Assembly: GCA_023231475.1 (NCBI GenBank)
Contig: JALJEE010001198.1
Location: 1 to 35,082, forward strand
Origin: Seison nebaliae
Lineage: Eukaryota; Rotifera; Pararotatoria; Seisonacea; Seisonidae
Reading direction: 5' to 3'
Length of the DNA stretch: 35,082 nt
In this document: piece by piece, positions 10,019 to 22,779 of the stretch
How the letters are laid out: each line of letters opens with the position of its first letter
Numbering within the stretch: position 1 is the stretch's first letter
Program-made: the position numbers and the translations under genes
The notes under the pieces: model-generated
Told to the model about the DNA's origin: nothing
The model's input: only the letters and a program-made list of their open reading frames with translations
The model's database searches: none

Positions 10019-13000
10019 ATGTTTTATTCGAAAATACGGGAAAATATGACGGCTATTCTCCAGAAGAAAGTGGAGAATTCAACACCAGATCAGGTTCCTG
10101 ATGACGAGAGAAAGTTTTTACTTTACTTCTTCACAACTTCTCACCACGACACCTTCTAAGTGAAGTAGACGACATTCTCAAAACGTCGAATTCCAATACC
10201 ATCTTCAAAGTTTTGTTGCGTGAAATGGCCAAAACGGGCCAACAAGATAAACAGGAAGGAACGTTGATGAGTATCCTGAAACATTCGGCAACAGATCGCC
10301 CATCGACAGAAGTGAATGCTCGCCAAAATAAAATTTCCACTGTCAAATATCGAGAGTTAGTAGTAGTGAGAAAGAATTCTTTATTTTTCCTTGTTGCTAT
10401 GGAAACGGTTAAGAAAGCGTAAATACAAATTAAAACTTTGAACAAGTTGAGGAAGGAAAGAAAATAAAAGAACTTATTAAACTGATTTCATCATATTTCT
10501 TAATCATTCTAGAATTCTCATGAAGAAATATGGAAAAGATGAGTTGGCACTCTGGCCCGAATGGACAGATAATGACATTCTCAATGAAAAATGGGAATTA
10601 TCAACCAATGGTTCCGGTACCATTCAATCGAACTATAACGTTCATGGAAACAGAGAACCGATTCTTTCAATCAGTCAATCCCATCAACAAAAATCTGGTA
10701 AGGAAACTTCCCTTGCCAAAAATAGTAGTGCTGTCAATAATAAACAAGTTCTCATTTTCCTTCCAAAATTTTCTTCTAAAAATTTCCCAATTCTAATTAT
10801 TTTCTCAATCTTCTCTTCCATCTGTCTTTCTTAAAATTATTTATATATCTAGATGGAAACGATAAATTCTGACAATCTATTCAACGATAAACGTACAAAT
10901 TTCAAAAGTTTTATCGATCGCCTTATTCCACTCCAACAATATCCGTGTTATGAAGATGTCGAAGGAATTTTATTTCTTCCAGATAATTTGGATGTATATT
11001 GTTGGATAAGAATCCAACCATTCTTATCTCAATATAATAAAGTTGTGATTTAATTCAATTTGTAAACGTCTAAAAATAGTTTTGTTTAGAGTCGAACAAT
11101 TGTCACATCGGTTGTGGAGACACAAGGTAATTATGAATGTATAAATGACGTTGACATCGACGAGAAGATTGATGAGAATTCTTTAGAGAAAACTTTCTTG
11201 AACGTACCGAAGACAAATGAGATAAAATTTGAAGAATTATTACCAATTCAATTGGGTTTGGATCGTACTGAACCTGATGTGTTTTCGAACGATTATGATG
11301 GAATTCAAATAAGTATTTCCAATAAAGATAATGAGGATGAAGGGAAAACTGGAAGTGCACCGGAAGATAATGAAATAAAAGATACGAATTCAGACACTTC
11401 CAATAACGATAAGGAATTGGAAGAATTGATTCGACAAAATAAAAATTTAATATTTGGCGAATCGGTTTATCGAGCGATATATGACTCATTTTTCCATCTC
11501 TTCCAAATGAATAAGAAAATGGAAAAGATTAATTATGAGAAGAGAATTTATTATAAAATTTTAAGTTTGGTCTCCATTGACACGACATCGCCATTGTTAG
11601 AGAATAATCTTCAAGCAAATCCAACGAACAATAATGCGAAGAATGAGAAGAATAAATCTCAGAGTCGTTTGTCAAAGAAGAAAGGTTTCCATTAATTTTC
11701 ATTTCATTACTCCTATAATAAATCTCTGCAGAAATTCGAAATTCGATCGATACATCAAACAAAAGTACAGTGTCCACTACTAGTGGGAAGGACAAGAAAA
11801 AAGATAAATCGGAAACGCAGGAACTGCAACCGAAGAAAGTGGATAATATTCAACAAAAATCAGAGAAGAAATCAATTAATATTTATCGATATCGATGGTT
11901 ACCTCATGACAACATTTTTACACCGTTGTCAATGACTAATGTTCCCACCAATACTCAGAATAATCAACAATCAAATCCATCGAACGAGAAAAAGGCACCA
12001 ACTACAGCAGCAACTACAGGCACCGGACCGACAACAGCAGCCACAACTCAAAAATCGGTCACCGGTGAAAAATCGAAATTGAAAACAGAAGAGAATTTAG
12101 AACGTTCCCAAACTGCCACAACATCTAAAGAAGAGATAGTCCGATATATTTATCCGCCGATTGTTTATACGGAGAATGTCAATCCGAATTCTCCGGTAAT
12201 TGTCAATAATCGTCATCAAATTAATATGCCGAGTACATCAGGTAAATATATTGTCAAATTATATTTTATGGGGAAATGGAGGAAAGTTTATGTGGATGAT
12301 TATATGCCAATTAATCAATCAGCGAAACATTTACTTCCCATCATTATAGGGAGGAATGAAGAGGAGACGAATAAATTATGGTCATTTCTTTTGACTAAAG
12401 CATTACTGAAAGTACTCGCATTAATCTATTCGAATGTCGATTGGTCTCATCTTCCTTACAACACCTTACATTTGACAATCATTTATTTATTAACATCATA
12501 CGAACCGGAATTGATGAATTTACAGAAGAAACAAAATTTCTTGTCAATTTTGAATCAGTTCATACCATTCTCTGATCAATATGATGATAATGAGAACGAT
12601 ATAAAGAAACCATCACCCATCATCGCTTATCATCAAGGAGAAATCCCAATGAATCTTTCGAAAAGTTGTCGTCGATCAGAAATTTTGAGATCGAAAGGAT
12701 TAAATCATCGTTTGTGTCAAACAGTTTCCGTCAATAGATATCGAAAAATATCGAAAGAGAATCGAGAACAATCTCACAATCCTCTAAAATTATCGACACC
12801 CAATTGGAAAAAGTTTCGTTTTGGCATCAAGAAATATATAATACCATTCGATGATATTATTGAGAATGATTCGGAGAATAATTTCGAAATTGAAATATCT
12901 TCTTTATTTGGCATGGAGGAAATGTTGAGTGTTGATATTGGAAAGAAGGTCGATGGAATTGCATTTCCAATGAAAAAAATTGAATTTCAAGAAAAAAATT

Positions 13001-16000
13001 TAATTAGTCAATTGAAGTATTGTGTGGAATCGAATCTTCGCCAATATGAGCCCGAACAACGGATGAATGGAGAACAATGGAAGTTGAACAATGCACCACC
13101 GTTACCTCTCCATTATTGTCTGTCTTCTGTGCAGACACAATCAGCAATAGAGATGGAAAATGAACAGAAACGATTAGAATTGTATAAGAAATGTGCGAAG
13201 AACTTAATGAAATCAGCGAAATGTAATTCAGATGATGAAAAATTATCTGGAATAAATGAAGAGAATAATAAAAAATCAGGAAAATTCACACAAAGAAATT
13301 CCGATAATATACTTCGGAGTCGAACGGTTTGGTTGAGTTTATCGGAATTTTTAATTTGTTTCAATTATTTGGTGAATTGTTGGGATACACAACAATTTGC
13401 TTATACCACTTGTGTTGATGATATTATTAAATTATCAGGAATATCCACATCGAATCTCTCGTCGAATACGAACGCTGGAAATGCGGCAAATATGGCGACG
13501 ACCACACAACCAAAAAAAGGTGGTGGTACTGCCACCACTAAAGAGAAAGGGAAATCCGTTCAAAATTCTTCAGTTCTTACAGATGTATTGAAAGCAACAT
13601 CAATGCCTCATTTTCTTCACAATCATTTCTTATCACCTGAGAATGATGAAGGAATGAAATTGAAGAAACAAATTTATAATGTACAAATCGATCCGACGAT
13701 GTACAACAAAACTTCGCAGAAAATAATTTATGGACAGAATCGACAATTAATCGCTGATATCAGTCGACGTAAATGGAATTATTCGACATTCGTCGGTGAT
13801 ATTCAAACATACGAAATTTTCATACTTATCGATTACGAATATACAAATAGAAATGAAGAACGCTCATCAAATTTCCTTCATTTTCATCTCAATTCTCTAC
13901 CCAGATGGTATGAATGGAATCATCAAAGTTCTAATCAGAAAACTATTCATCTGCCACCTCAAAATAAGATCAAGCGAAAAGTGTCACTCCAATCGACGGA
14001 TAAGAAAAAGAAGAAAGTTCAACAAAATAATCCGAGAGATAGTTCCTTCAAAAGTATTGATAATTCTGATCAACAATATGTAAACAATCAATTTCATGAT
14101 GGGAGAGTATTAAATTATTCGTTTGTTGAAATTTTCCCATATTCGTGGAAGAATCGGAATTATGAGAATAAACCAATTTATTCGACAACCATTTCACTCA
14201 TCAACAGTTTCTCCTTGCCATTTACACCCGGGTTCTATTTTGAATTGTTTACATTTCTCTAAAATTTTCTTTCTATATTTTCTAGAAGAAGAATTTTAAA
14301 AATGAAATTAAATATTCCAATTGCATTCACTTTAAGAGTCAATTCAAATAAACCATTTTTATTGGGAAATGAAGATTTCATATTAAATGCTCTCGCTCAA
14401 AAATCTTATCATTATATTTATGATTCACTCATTCTGTTCAATGCATTCCAGAAGGCAGTTCTCTCATATAAACATAGTGAACAACGGAATGATATCGAAG
14501 AATCGATCAATAATTTAACCAACATATTCTATCCACTTTCTATTCATCCATCCCCATCTTCCTCACCAATACCTTCCGCCAAATCTCATGGTATTTCTCG
14601 TGGTGCCAGTTCTACTTTAAAATTGAAACATGACAATTCATATTCACCTGCCATTTTCCAACAATATAAAACTCAACAACAAATCTTCCGATCGATGATG
14701 AATGAAAACCATCACTTATCCATCCATTTGAAGAGGAGTGAAGCAATCATTAATTTCAATCGGGCACTCTTTCGTTTCCTTCGTGATATTATTGAAGAAC
14801 ATTCGAAGAAACAAGCCACAAACACAACGAACGAATTGAATGTGAAGAAACCGGCGAACGTGAAGAATACAGCGGCAAAAGTGGAACAACAAGTTGAGAA
14901 TGAAATACAAAAATCTGAAATAACCAACATCTTTCCAAATCAAGCACAGATTGAGAGGAAGAAATTGGAATTCGCTTGGAGAAGTTTCACTTTCGATTTT
15001 GCGTCGACAGATCCATTAGAATTATTCACCGCCAATGAACGTCAGTGTTCGGCACAGTCTCATGTTGAGACGAATGAAGTTAAGAATGAAACAATGTTCA
15101 ATTCCGATTCAATTCCACAAATCACTTATTCCCTTGAAGAAGAGAACGCTGCCGTTACTGTACAGAGTGCATGGAAAGGATTTCTTGTTCGTCGGATGCA
15201 TAATTCCAGAATACCTGGTACCATTGAACATGGAATCGTTTTGGAGCAATTAATCGAATCATTAAAATTAATAAAGATCGCTCCAAAAAAGTATCAAAAT
15301 GTCGTAAAATTATTTTCATTTTATTTATCTACTTCATCTTTCTCGTCCGAAATGTTCTCTCATTCCATTTTCGAATGGAATAACATTTTCCTTTGTAATT
15401 ATGGCGGATATAGTGAAATGGAACGACAGAATGATTCGATTCATCAATTCTCGTTTAATGATGGGAAGTTATCGAGACAATCACCCTCGATCAATACGGA
15501 GACGATAAAAACGACAAATAGTAAACAATCGAAATCGAAACAGAAAAATAATCAGAAAATTCTGGAAAATGAAACAAGCAATTTCCAAGAAGGCAACAAG
15601 TTGATTGAAGGGAAATTGGAAAAAATCTTGATTATTCCTCATCTCATCTACCGGTTTCAATATCTCTCATTCTTACACCATTTCATTTAAACTTTCCATT
15701 TTTTCTTTAGCGATATCTATTTCACTTATGTCGATAGTCGATTAGATAGTCAACATTCCGAATCCGTTCTCGCTAATACGATTATTGAGCGAGCTGGTGA
15801 TATTATTGAGAAGAAGAGTTTGGGAGCAGTAGAGAAATTGAATCGACTGAATGGAACAATTCGTCAAATTTATGATCGAATGAATGAAGATAAGAAGAAA
15901 TTGAAAGTTCTTCGAATTGACGAACAACAAATCTATGTAAATTATTCTGCAAAATTCGAAGCCGACGAATTGTCTTATCAATTACATACGGATCTAGTAA

Positions 16001-18481
16001 TTGTCGATAATGATAACCATCAAATTCTCAGAAAACGGTTGGGAGAATTAGAACCCTACCACTTTCCGACAAATGCGTTTGGTTATACAATCTTAATCGT
16101 CGCTTATCAGACGTTTAATGGAAGACAACTTCAACCAATTAATCGACAGAAAGAAAATTTATCTTCCACATTGAAACCGAATGAAATAACGAAACAAAAA
16201 TCGAAACAACCAGCTAATTCTTCAACAATAAGTCAATCCAATTTACCGTCAGCCACACCACAAATACAATTAGATGAAACGAAATTAAATATCAAATGGA
16301 ATCTCCATTTCTTCTCAACTTCTCTCCGAACTATTATTCCCCGAACTTTCTACAACGAATATTTCTTTGACAATTTTAATCAGCGATTGAAAGATCTGAA
16401 ATCAAATGACACATCAGAAAATGAATCTCAACTCTTAGGAAAACTGAAGGAAATTCTCTTGTTTAGTGAACAGGAATTCTATAAATCTTATTCGAATCAA
16501 TCAGTTAATTCTAATTATCAGACTACTAATCAACCGACAACTACCACTACAACCATCAGTGGTTCAGGAGGGAATACGACAACAAATGTGAGTGCAGGAG
16601 CCACCTCTGGTTCATCATCCCAATCAGACATATGGCAACAGAAACATAATGAGCAAATGGGAATTATCGGAATAAATGAACAATCGATATTCAACCGAAT
16701 TCTTTATCAGACTAATTATTTCAATAATTTATATACCCGAAAAGAATTCACTGATTATTTCATTCCAAGACGTGCAAATAATTTGATTGTGAGATATAAT
16801 ATCTCCACCTTAAAAGACCAATTATCCACCATCTATTTCTATGCCAGCAATACGATGGCACATATACAATTATCGATTATTGATAAGGAACTAAATAAGA
16901 AAATTATCGAAGTTGACGGATTTGGCCAAGCAACAATTCCAGCAGTCATCTTCTGGAAATCGCGAACGGATATATTAATTTCCAATGAGAAGATATATAA
17001 TAACCTCAGTGAAACGAACACGAATCATGTTGAGCGTCCGGAAAAGTCACCGGTGCCGCCTGCGAAAAAAGGCTCGAAAAATGCATCAAGTAAAATGAGT
17101 AAATCATCAATGAAAAATAAAAAACCATCAATTGATGAAGACACGGTTCTTTTTTGTTTTATTTTTTGAAAAATTTAATTCCCTTTATTCAAATTTATTC
17201 ACTCGTTGTTTATATTTTGTCAGTCATCAGAATCAGAGAAGATATTGAATTTATTTCCATTTTACATGGAGAACGAGAACGAACTAAAAGAAATTTTTTC
17301 ACCACATCATTATTGGTTGGAGGTGAGAGTCCTCAATAAATCCTGGAATAAATTGAGTGAAAATCAATTGACATTTATTGATCAACAGAAAACGATAGAA
17401 AAAGAAAAGAATAAAAGTTTCCCAATTTCTTCTTTAAATTCCAATTCAATTTCAAAAATAATATTTCAATTATCAGTTTTAAAAGAAGAAGTAAAAGATG
17501 AGAAAATCAAACAAACCACATCAACATCAAGAAACCGAAGTCGAATGACTTCTCAACAGAGAGGAAACGATTTAAAATCGACAGAACAGAAAACGATCGA
17601 TGAGACGAAAGCACATTGGAAATTGATACTATTCTCTGATAAATCAGCCGAAGTTCCAATTCTTTAAAGATTCTCATTTTTTTAATCATTCTCCTTTATA
17701 GAATGATTTGACGATTGAACGTGATAATAGTACGAATGAATCGTTAGTGAATATGAAGAAAGCGTGGGAAATGAGCGAACCGGGACGATTACAAAAAGGA
17801 TTGACAACTGCCTCCCAATACACTCACCATAAACAACAATATAAGGGTGATGAAGAAAAAATTGATAATGAGGATGATGATAGTGACGATGATATTAAAC
17901 TGGTGTCAGCAGATGATGAGAAAAATTCGGAGGAGAATGTTATCGATCAAGAAATGAATGGAGATACGACACCTAAATTACCCGTTCTTTTATATCGTCC
18001 CATAAAAGAGGAGCATTATAAAAAGTTTTTCTCTTTTCTTTTCGTGCATATAAAAGAAAAATATTCGTGTGTTTGTAGAAATCGTAAAAATGTTAATTAT
18101 CCAATGACGACGGATGAAAAAGTGGGAACAATAGCCCAGTTCAAGCAGAAAAAGAATGAGATGTTGCAATACAATCAAATTTTAAAAGAAATTTTCCTCA
18201 AAGAAAAAGAGACGAATAAATCCTTTAACATTTCCATCGATCAAACAGTTGACACATCTCTACTTTTTTCTCCTTCAATTTTTTCTTTCTTTTCCTTCTT
18301 TCAGATAAGAGAAGCGAGAAAATCCTATCAATTGAAAACAGATCAACAACAAGAAATTATTAGTAAAAAATTAGCGGAATTACAGGCATTGAGTGAATCG
18401 AAACCAGCAACACCCATTGCTCCAGTGGCACCAGCAGTCATGACGAAAAATAAGGAGAAGAAAGCCTCAAAAGCTAAATGA
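10019..18481 (+). CDS. ADGB: Androglobin (calpain-like / globin chimera), 11 exons
   Basis: Exons: 10019-10113, 10161-10355, 10513-10747, 10853-11041, 11090-11684, 11732-14231, 14286-15653, 15711-17145, 17224-17652, 17702-18247, 18305-18481. They join in frame to 2,587 residues; the human protein is about 1,670. Family landmarks in order are LALWPEWTDNDILNEKW near residue 109; a calpain-like segment near 606 (GKYIVKLYFMGKWRKVYVDD); an IQ motif near 1558 (AAVTVQSAWKGFLVRRM), a calmodulin-binding signature; and KKAWEMSEPGRLQKG near the end. Vertebrate androglobin is a testis and ciliated-cell protein with a circularly permuted globin around the IQ motif. Here that region (exon 7) is so diverged that I cannot assign haem ligands. 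The extra length is mostly Ser/Thr/Asn/Lys-rich. Every donor is GTT and six introns are 47-57 nt. Intron 10 (57 nt) keeps the frame open if retained. The first two exons have no clear human counterpart. Confidence 0.9.
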
Positions 18482-18922
18482 AGAAAGGAAAATGAATTAT
18501 CATCGAACCATTTAAACTGTCATTCATTTTGATTATTATTCACCCAAAAAGAATGTTCGGAACATGTCTAGCTTGACATGGTCAATTGTTCAAATTCCTT
18601 TTTACACAAAAACATTCACCTTTCTCTGTCATTAAATCGTATCATATCACATCACTCGATTTCTTACAGTCATTCGTTAAGTGATAAACAAACTCTACTG
18701 TCTGACTAGTACTTAAATGAAAATGCTTCAATCTTTCTTCCTCAGGAAAAGATCTCAAGAACTTTTCTTTTCGAATTTGTTTCTTTGAAGAGAAACGACT
18801 TTCCATTAAAATTATCTTCCTCCCTCTAAAACTATTCGGATTTCCCCTCTATACAATTGTCCTCTCTATACAATTTCTTCCATTTTCGAGTTTACAGAAA
18901 TTTTTCATTATATTTTATTGGA
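18482..18922 (+). other. Spacer between androglobin and DNAJC12
   Basis: 440 bp of AT- and pyrimidine-rich DNA without a supported frame. It must hold the androglobin 3' end and the DNAJC12 promoter. I see no RNA gene or repeat in it. Confidence 0.5.
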
Positions 18923-19480
18923 ATGATGACTAATGTGAAATCTCCGAATTTTTACGAACGTCTCAATTGTAACGAATATTCCACAGTTTTCATCTCTTAT
19001 TCCGACTCTTCTAACACATAATCTTTCTTGTAGATTGAACAAATTCAAACGGAATTTCGAAGAAAAGCTGTCGACTGTCATCCTGATCGTTCCAATAAAA
19101 ATCCGGATGCCAAACAATTCCAGGAATTGGAAGAAGCGAAACGAATTCTTTGTGATGAGAAAACACGACCGATTTATGATCGATGGTTATCAAATCCTAT
19201 AAATGTGCCATGGAGTGATTTTTTGAAACAATCTGGAAATTTTTCATCATCCTTCCATTTCGCTTACACCAAACCACCAGCAGCTATTGATATTCGAGGT
19301 TAGTTAACTTTTTGAAATATTATGAAAAATATTTTATGATTTTTTGAAGGAATGGACGAATCGGTTGAATCAATTGTACAAACTGACAACGATTCGATAA
19401 TTACATTTAATGATCATCGTTATCAATGGCAACGATCAAACAGTGACATCCGTCGGAAATTTCGACGATATCAAATTTGA
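18923..19480 (+). CDS. DNAJC12: DnaJ homolog subfamily C member 12 (3 exons)
   Basis: Exons 18923-18985, 19034-19298 and 19350-19480 give 152 residues. DNAJC12 is a J-domain co-chaperone of HSP70; in vertebrates it supports folding of the aromatic amino acid hydroxylases. The J domain starts NFYERLNCNEYS and carries the HPD motif in DCHPDRSNKNP, followed by FQELEEAKRILCDE and the RPIYDRW helix. The last residues, YQWQRSNSDIRRKFRRYQI, match the conserved C-terminus of vertebrate DNAJC12, which separates it from other small J proteins. The charged linker between the two parts is shorter than in human (198 residues). Introns are 48 and 51 nt, with donors GTT and GTT; the second ends TGAAG. It converges on the inositol synthase gene, 250 bp away. 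The ATG at 18923 is followed directly by a second one. Confidence 0.93.
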
Positions 19481-19730
19481 ATTATTTTCCATCGTAGTCG
19501 ACGGTATTAGGAGAAACGTTGAAAATAATCGTAAAACGAATTCATTTCATTTATTCATTAAAAAATTATATTATAAAGACAAAAGAAAAGAAGAAAATAA
19601 AAAAAAAAAAGAGACGAAAACAATTACGAACAGGAAATATTCATAGAAAAAAGTTTCCCTTTAATTAACGGGAAAAGAGTCACGAAAAGAAATAAAAATC
19701 GTTCTTTTCGAATCTAATCTAAATTCGACA

Positions 19731-21679
19731 TCATTTCATCATTTGTTTTTCCGATTGTTTGTTAACGGTGCCATTTATCGTCTTCTTTCCTACAACCGTC
19801 GATGATGAGACGATGTTATTGTTAGTTCCATTTTCAGTTGCCGTTTTCCCATTCGCTTTTCCATATTTGGGCATTTGGAGTGAATCGATCAATGGTTGTA
19901 CTCGATGTTCGAGTAACATGTTGTTGATTGGTGGGAGGCCGATACAAGCTCGAAATAAATTCTCCAATGCCGATTTCTGACGGAATAGAGAATTAACCAC
20001 AGGAATTCCATCAGGTGATAATGGTGCTTTCAAGAAGAGTGAAAGGAATGATAAAATTGAATGGAATGATTGAAAATTCAATTCCATCTCTTCATTGTCA
20101 GTTACTGCGATTTGTATTCTCGTGAGTAATTCGGTGACGATAATCAAATCAAGAATTAATGGAGCGGCCAATAACGAATCTTCACAAGTATTATGAATAA
20201 CGAATGTTTGATGTCCACCCATCATAATCTGACACGTATACTCATCCATAGCACGCTTAGAATCGCCCACATATGGTACATATTTAATAACAACACAATG
20301 ATCCGGTTTGTCGTTGGTCTCATACAACAATTTATTACTCTTCACCATATCATCGACGACATTCGTTTTCGAAATTTCTTTTGAACGGAATTGTTGTGGT
20401 GCACTGAGATTTTTTCCATCATTATTACCCAAATGATTATAACTGACGATGGAAACGGGTTTGATACCACATGACACTAAGAAATCAACAAGTACAGATT
20501 TCAATTTCGTTTGACCCGTTTTGAAATCATCACCAGCAATGAAAGCGTTATGCTCCTCCGCTAATTCAATGAGTCCTGGAACGAACGTATTTTGAGGAGA
20601 ACCATTAATATATGGAACATTCTCTAAAATTGCTGCCATGGCAAAAAGTGTGGAAGGAGCGATTTCTACTGAATGATCATTAATTTTCGTCTTCCTACAC
20701 ATGTCAAGGAGAGTAGAACTATGATCATTCACTCCAGGAATAATCGAAGAAAATCTCTCAGTATTCGCCGTCCACAAAACGATAATTTTATCGACTTTCT
20801 TACGAAAATCACGAATATCATTTCGAATCACTTCCACCAAATCCATGAGGAAACCATCTGTCAATTCAATAACATTATTTGCTCGATCCTCCTGATTAGC
20901 GGCTATATAATTGGGAATATAAATACTCTTTCTTGGTACCATCTCCTTCATCAATGGCGAGAGTTGTTTCCTCAATTCCGGTTCGAAAACTTTCGCTCTA
21001 ATCATAGCATCGGCTAAATTCATGTTGGAAATATCCCAACCATCAAATTCAATATCTTCACCATTCACCATCGGTAATAGTTGACGGATGGGAATGAATA
21101 TTTCATTTCCTGCTTCATCCAATCCGATAGATGTGGTGGCCGCTTGTGTATATGATCCGAACCAATTCGATTTCTCTTGACCATTTCTCGTTTCCCATTC
21201 CAATTTAAATCGATTTGCCAATACTGCTCCAGTGAGAGTGGAGCCGTTATTGCCTCCCCATCCAACTAACATCACTCCTAATTTGGGTACTGTCCGTTCT
21301 GTTCGTAATCGACATTCGATATTTTTCGGTTGAATCTAAAAATCCCAAATAATTAGTTAGATTTTGATGAGTAAACATTTTTTTTTCAAATTACACAAAA
21401 CTAATTAAGAATTCTTTTTTTCTCATCAAATTAAAAAGAAGAAATTTTGATGTTTTATCAAATTTCAAAATAATTATCTTTTAATGAAAATTTGGAAGTT
21501 TGTGAAATTTTTTAAAAATTCTAAAGAGAAACAAGAACTTTATAAGAATTTCCTATCCGATCAACAATAGATGTTTGATATTGATATTGTGAATGAATAT
21601 ACTCCTCCGTATAAACGACGTCATCTGAATCGATAATGAGTTCATTCTCCTGATGTCCATTTTCCGTCAATTGTGTCAT
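19731..21679 (-). CDS. ISYNA1: Inositol-3-phosphate synthase (2 exons)
   Basis: Exons 21679-21539 and 21335-19731 give 581 residues; the human enzyme has 558. It converts glucose 6-phosphate to myo-inositol 3-phosphate using NAD, the first step of inositol synthesis, in the cytosol. Exon 1 ends with [15 protein letters not shown], the family N-terminus. The Rossmann glycine loop [10 protein letters not shown] is at about residues 71-80. [54 protein letters not shown] and [12 protein letters not shown] follow in the usual order with no gaps. The C-terminal tail after [10 protein letters not shown] is low-complexity and lineage-specific. The intron is 203 nt with donor GTT. The gene diverges from SYS1 across 1.1 kb and converges with DNAJC12. 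Confidence 0.97.
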
Positions 21680-22779
21680 AATGAAATTGAATTCTATTGA
21701 AGAATGAAGAACTATTCAAATTGGAAATGTCTATGATATGATAAGAAGTTTGTTGATATTAGTAATCGATGTGAGTCATCAATCGAATGACAACAGAATA
21801 AGATCAGAGCAATGAGTTAATTGAAATTATGAAATTCACATTTCATAATTTAAATTGCACATATGCTTTCCAAAGTAGGTTTGTCGTTATTTACTCCTTT
21901 TAAAGGCAATTTCTCTTAAAGTTAGTCAGTCGAGTAAATGTGAGAAGAAATGTGAGAGTCAAATAAGTCGAGTAGAAAATAAATTAAAATTCTCATTTTA
22001 TTTAGTAGTCTGAACGGAAAATCGATCATCAGGTCAGTTTGACGACAGAATTCCTCCCATCTGCCAATGACAAAAAATCAGCATGAAATTATCATGTCAG
22101 CATTCAAATTAATCGAGCTAGAATGGCTCAATTTACCCAACATGAATTTGGGATGATATATAGAAAGTTTCTTCTTTCGAAATGTTGGCCGAATGATATC
22201 ATCAGTTACTGATGATTATGCTGATGCTGCAATACACCATCAGCCCAATACTTTGGAAACATCGAACGATCGATACAATTAATGCTCGCTAAATAAAAAG
22301 GGAGAAATCTCTTTTCTTACCTAATGTTTTATTAGTGTCAGTTAGTGTTTGTGAGAATTCGATGATGATTTATGAATAAAATATTTGAGTTCAACGTTTA
22401 TAACATTTTAGCAATTCGGTCGCGAATAGACGACATAATAATTATTTCGGATGAATCATGCTCCAATTATATGACAGGCGATTACTAACGATATAACAAC
22501 TAATTCAATATTTCGTCATCCACTTAAGTCAATCAGCGTCATCGGAGACACGTTTAAGATGACCACGCGTCACCGCCGACGAAGATAAGTGAGAGAATTA
22601 ACTGATAAGAAATCATTAATAAAAATTAGTGATGAAACAGAAGGAATTGTAATGAGAATTAAAATAAAATTTTAAGCTTATCAATTTTCAACTTTTTTTT
22701 TGAGAGCATAAAATAATTCGGATCTGTGATGAGATGTGAACAGTCATCTTTCTCTCATTGAAATTTGAAGGGATTTCCA
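21680..22779. promoter_or_regulatory. Shared upstream region of divergent inositol synthase and SYS1 genes
   Basis: 1.1 kb without a supported frame lies between two divergent starts, so it holds both promoters (inference from layout). A perfect 8-bp inverted repeat with a 3-bp centre, ATCATCAG-TTA-CTGATGAT, lies at 22198-22216. A short GC-richer patch at about 22540-22585 (ACCACGCGTCACCGCCGACG) stands out from the AT-rich surroundings. No factor can be assigned. Confidence 0.45.

Noticed and set aside
10698-10703. GTAAGG as the donor of androglobin exon 3
   Set aside because: It gives a phase mismatch with the exon starting at 10853 and an immediate stop; the GTTCTC at 10748 joins in frame.
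12732-14262. Further introns inside androglobin exon 6
   Set aside because: The 2.5-kb exon is open with no stop and no convincing GTT...AG pair that improves the match; family conservation is too low here to decide.
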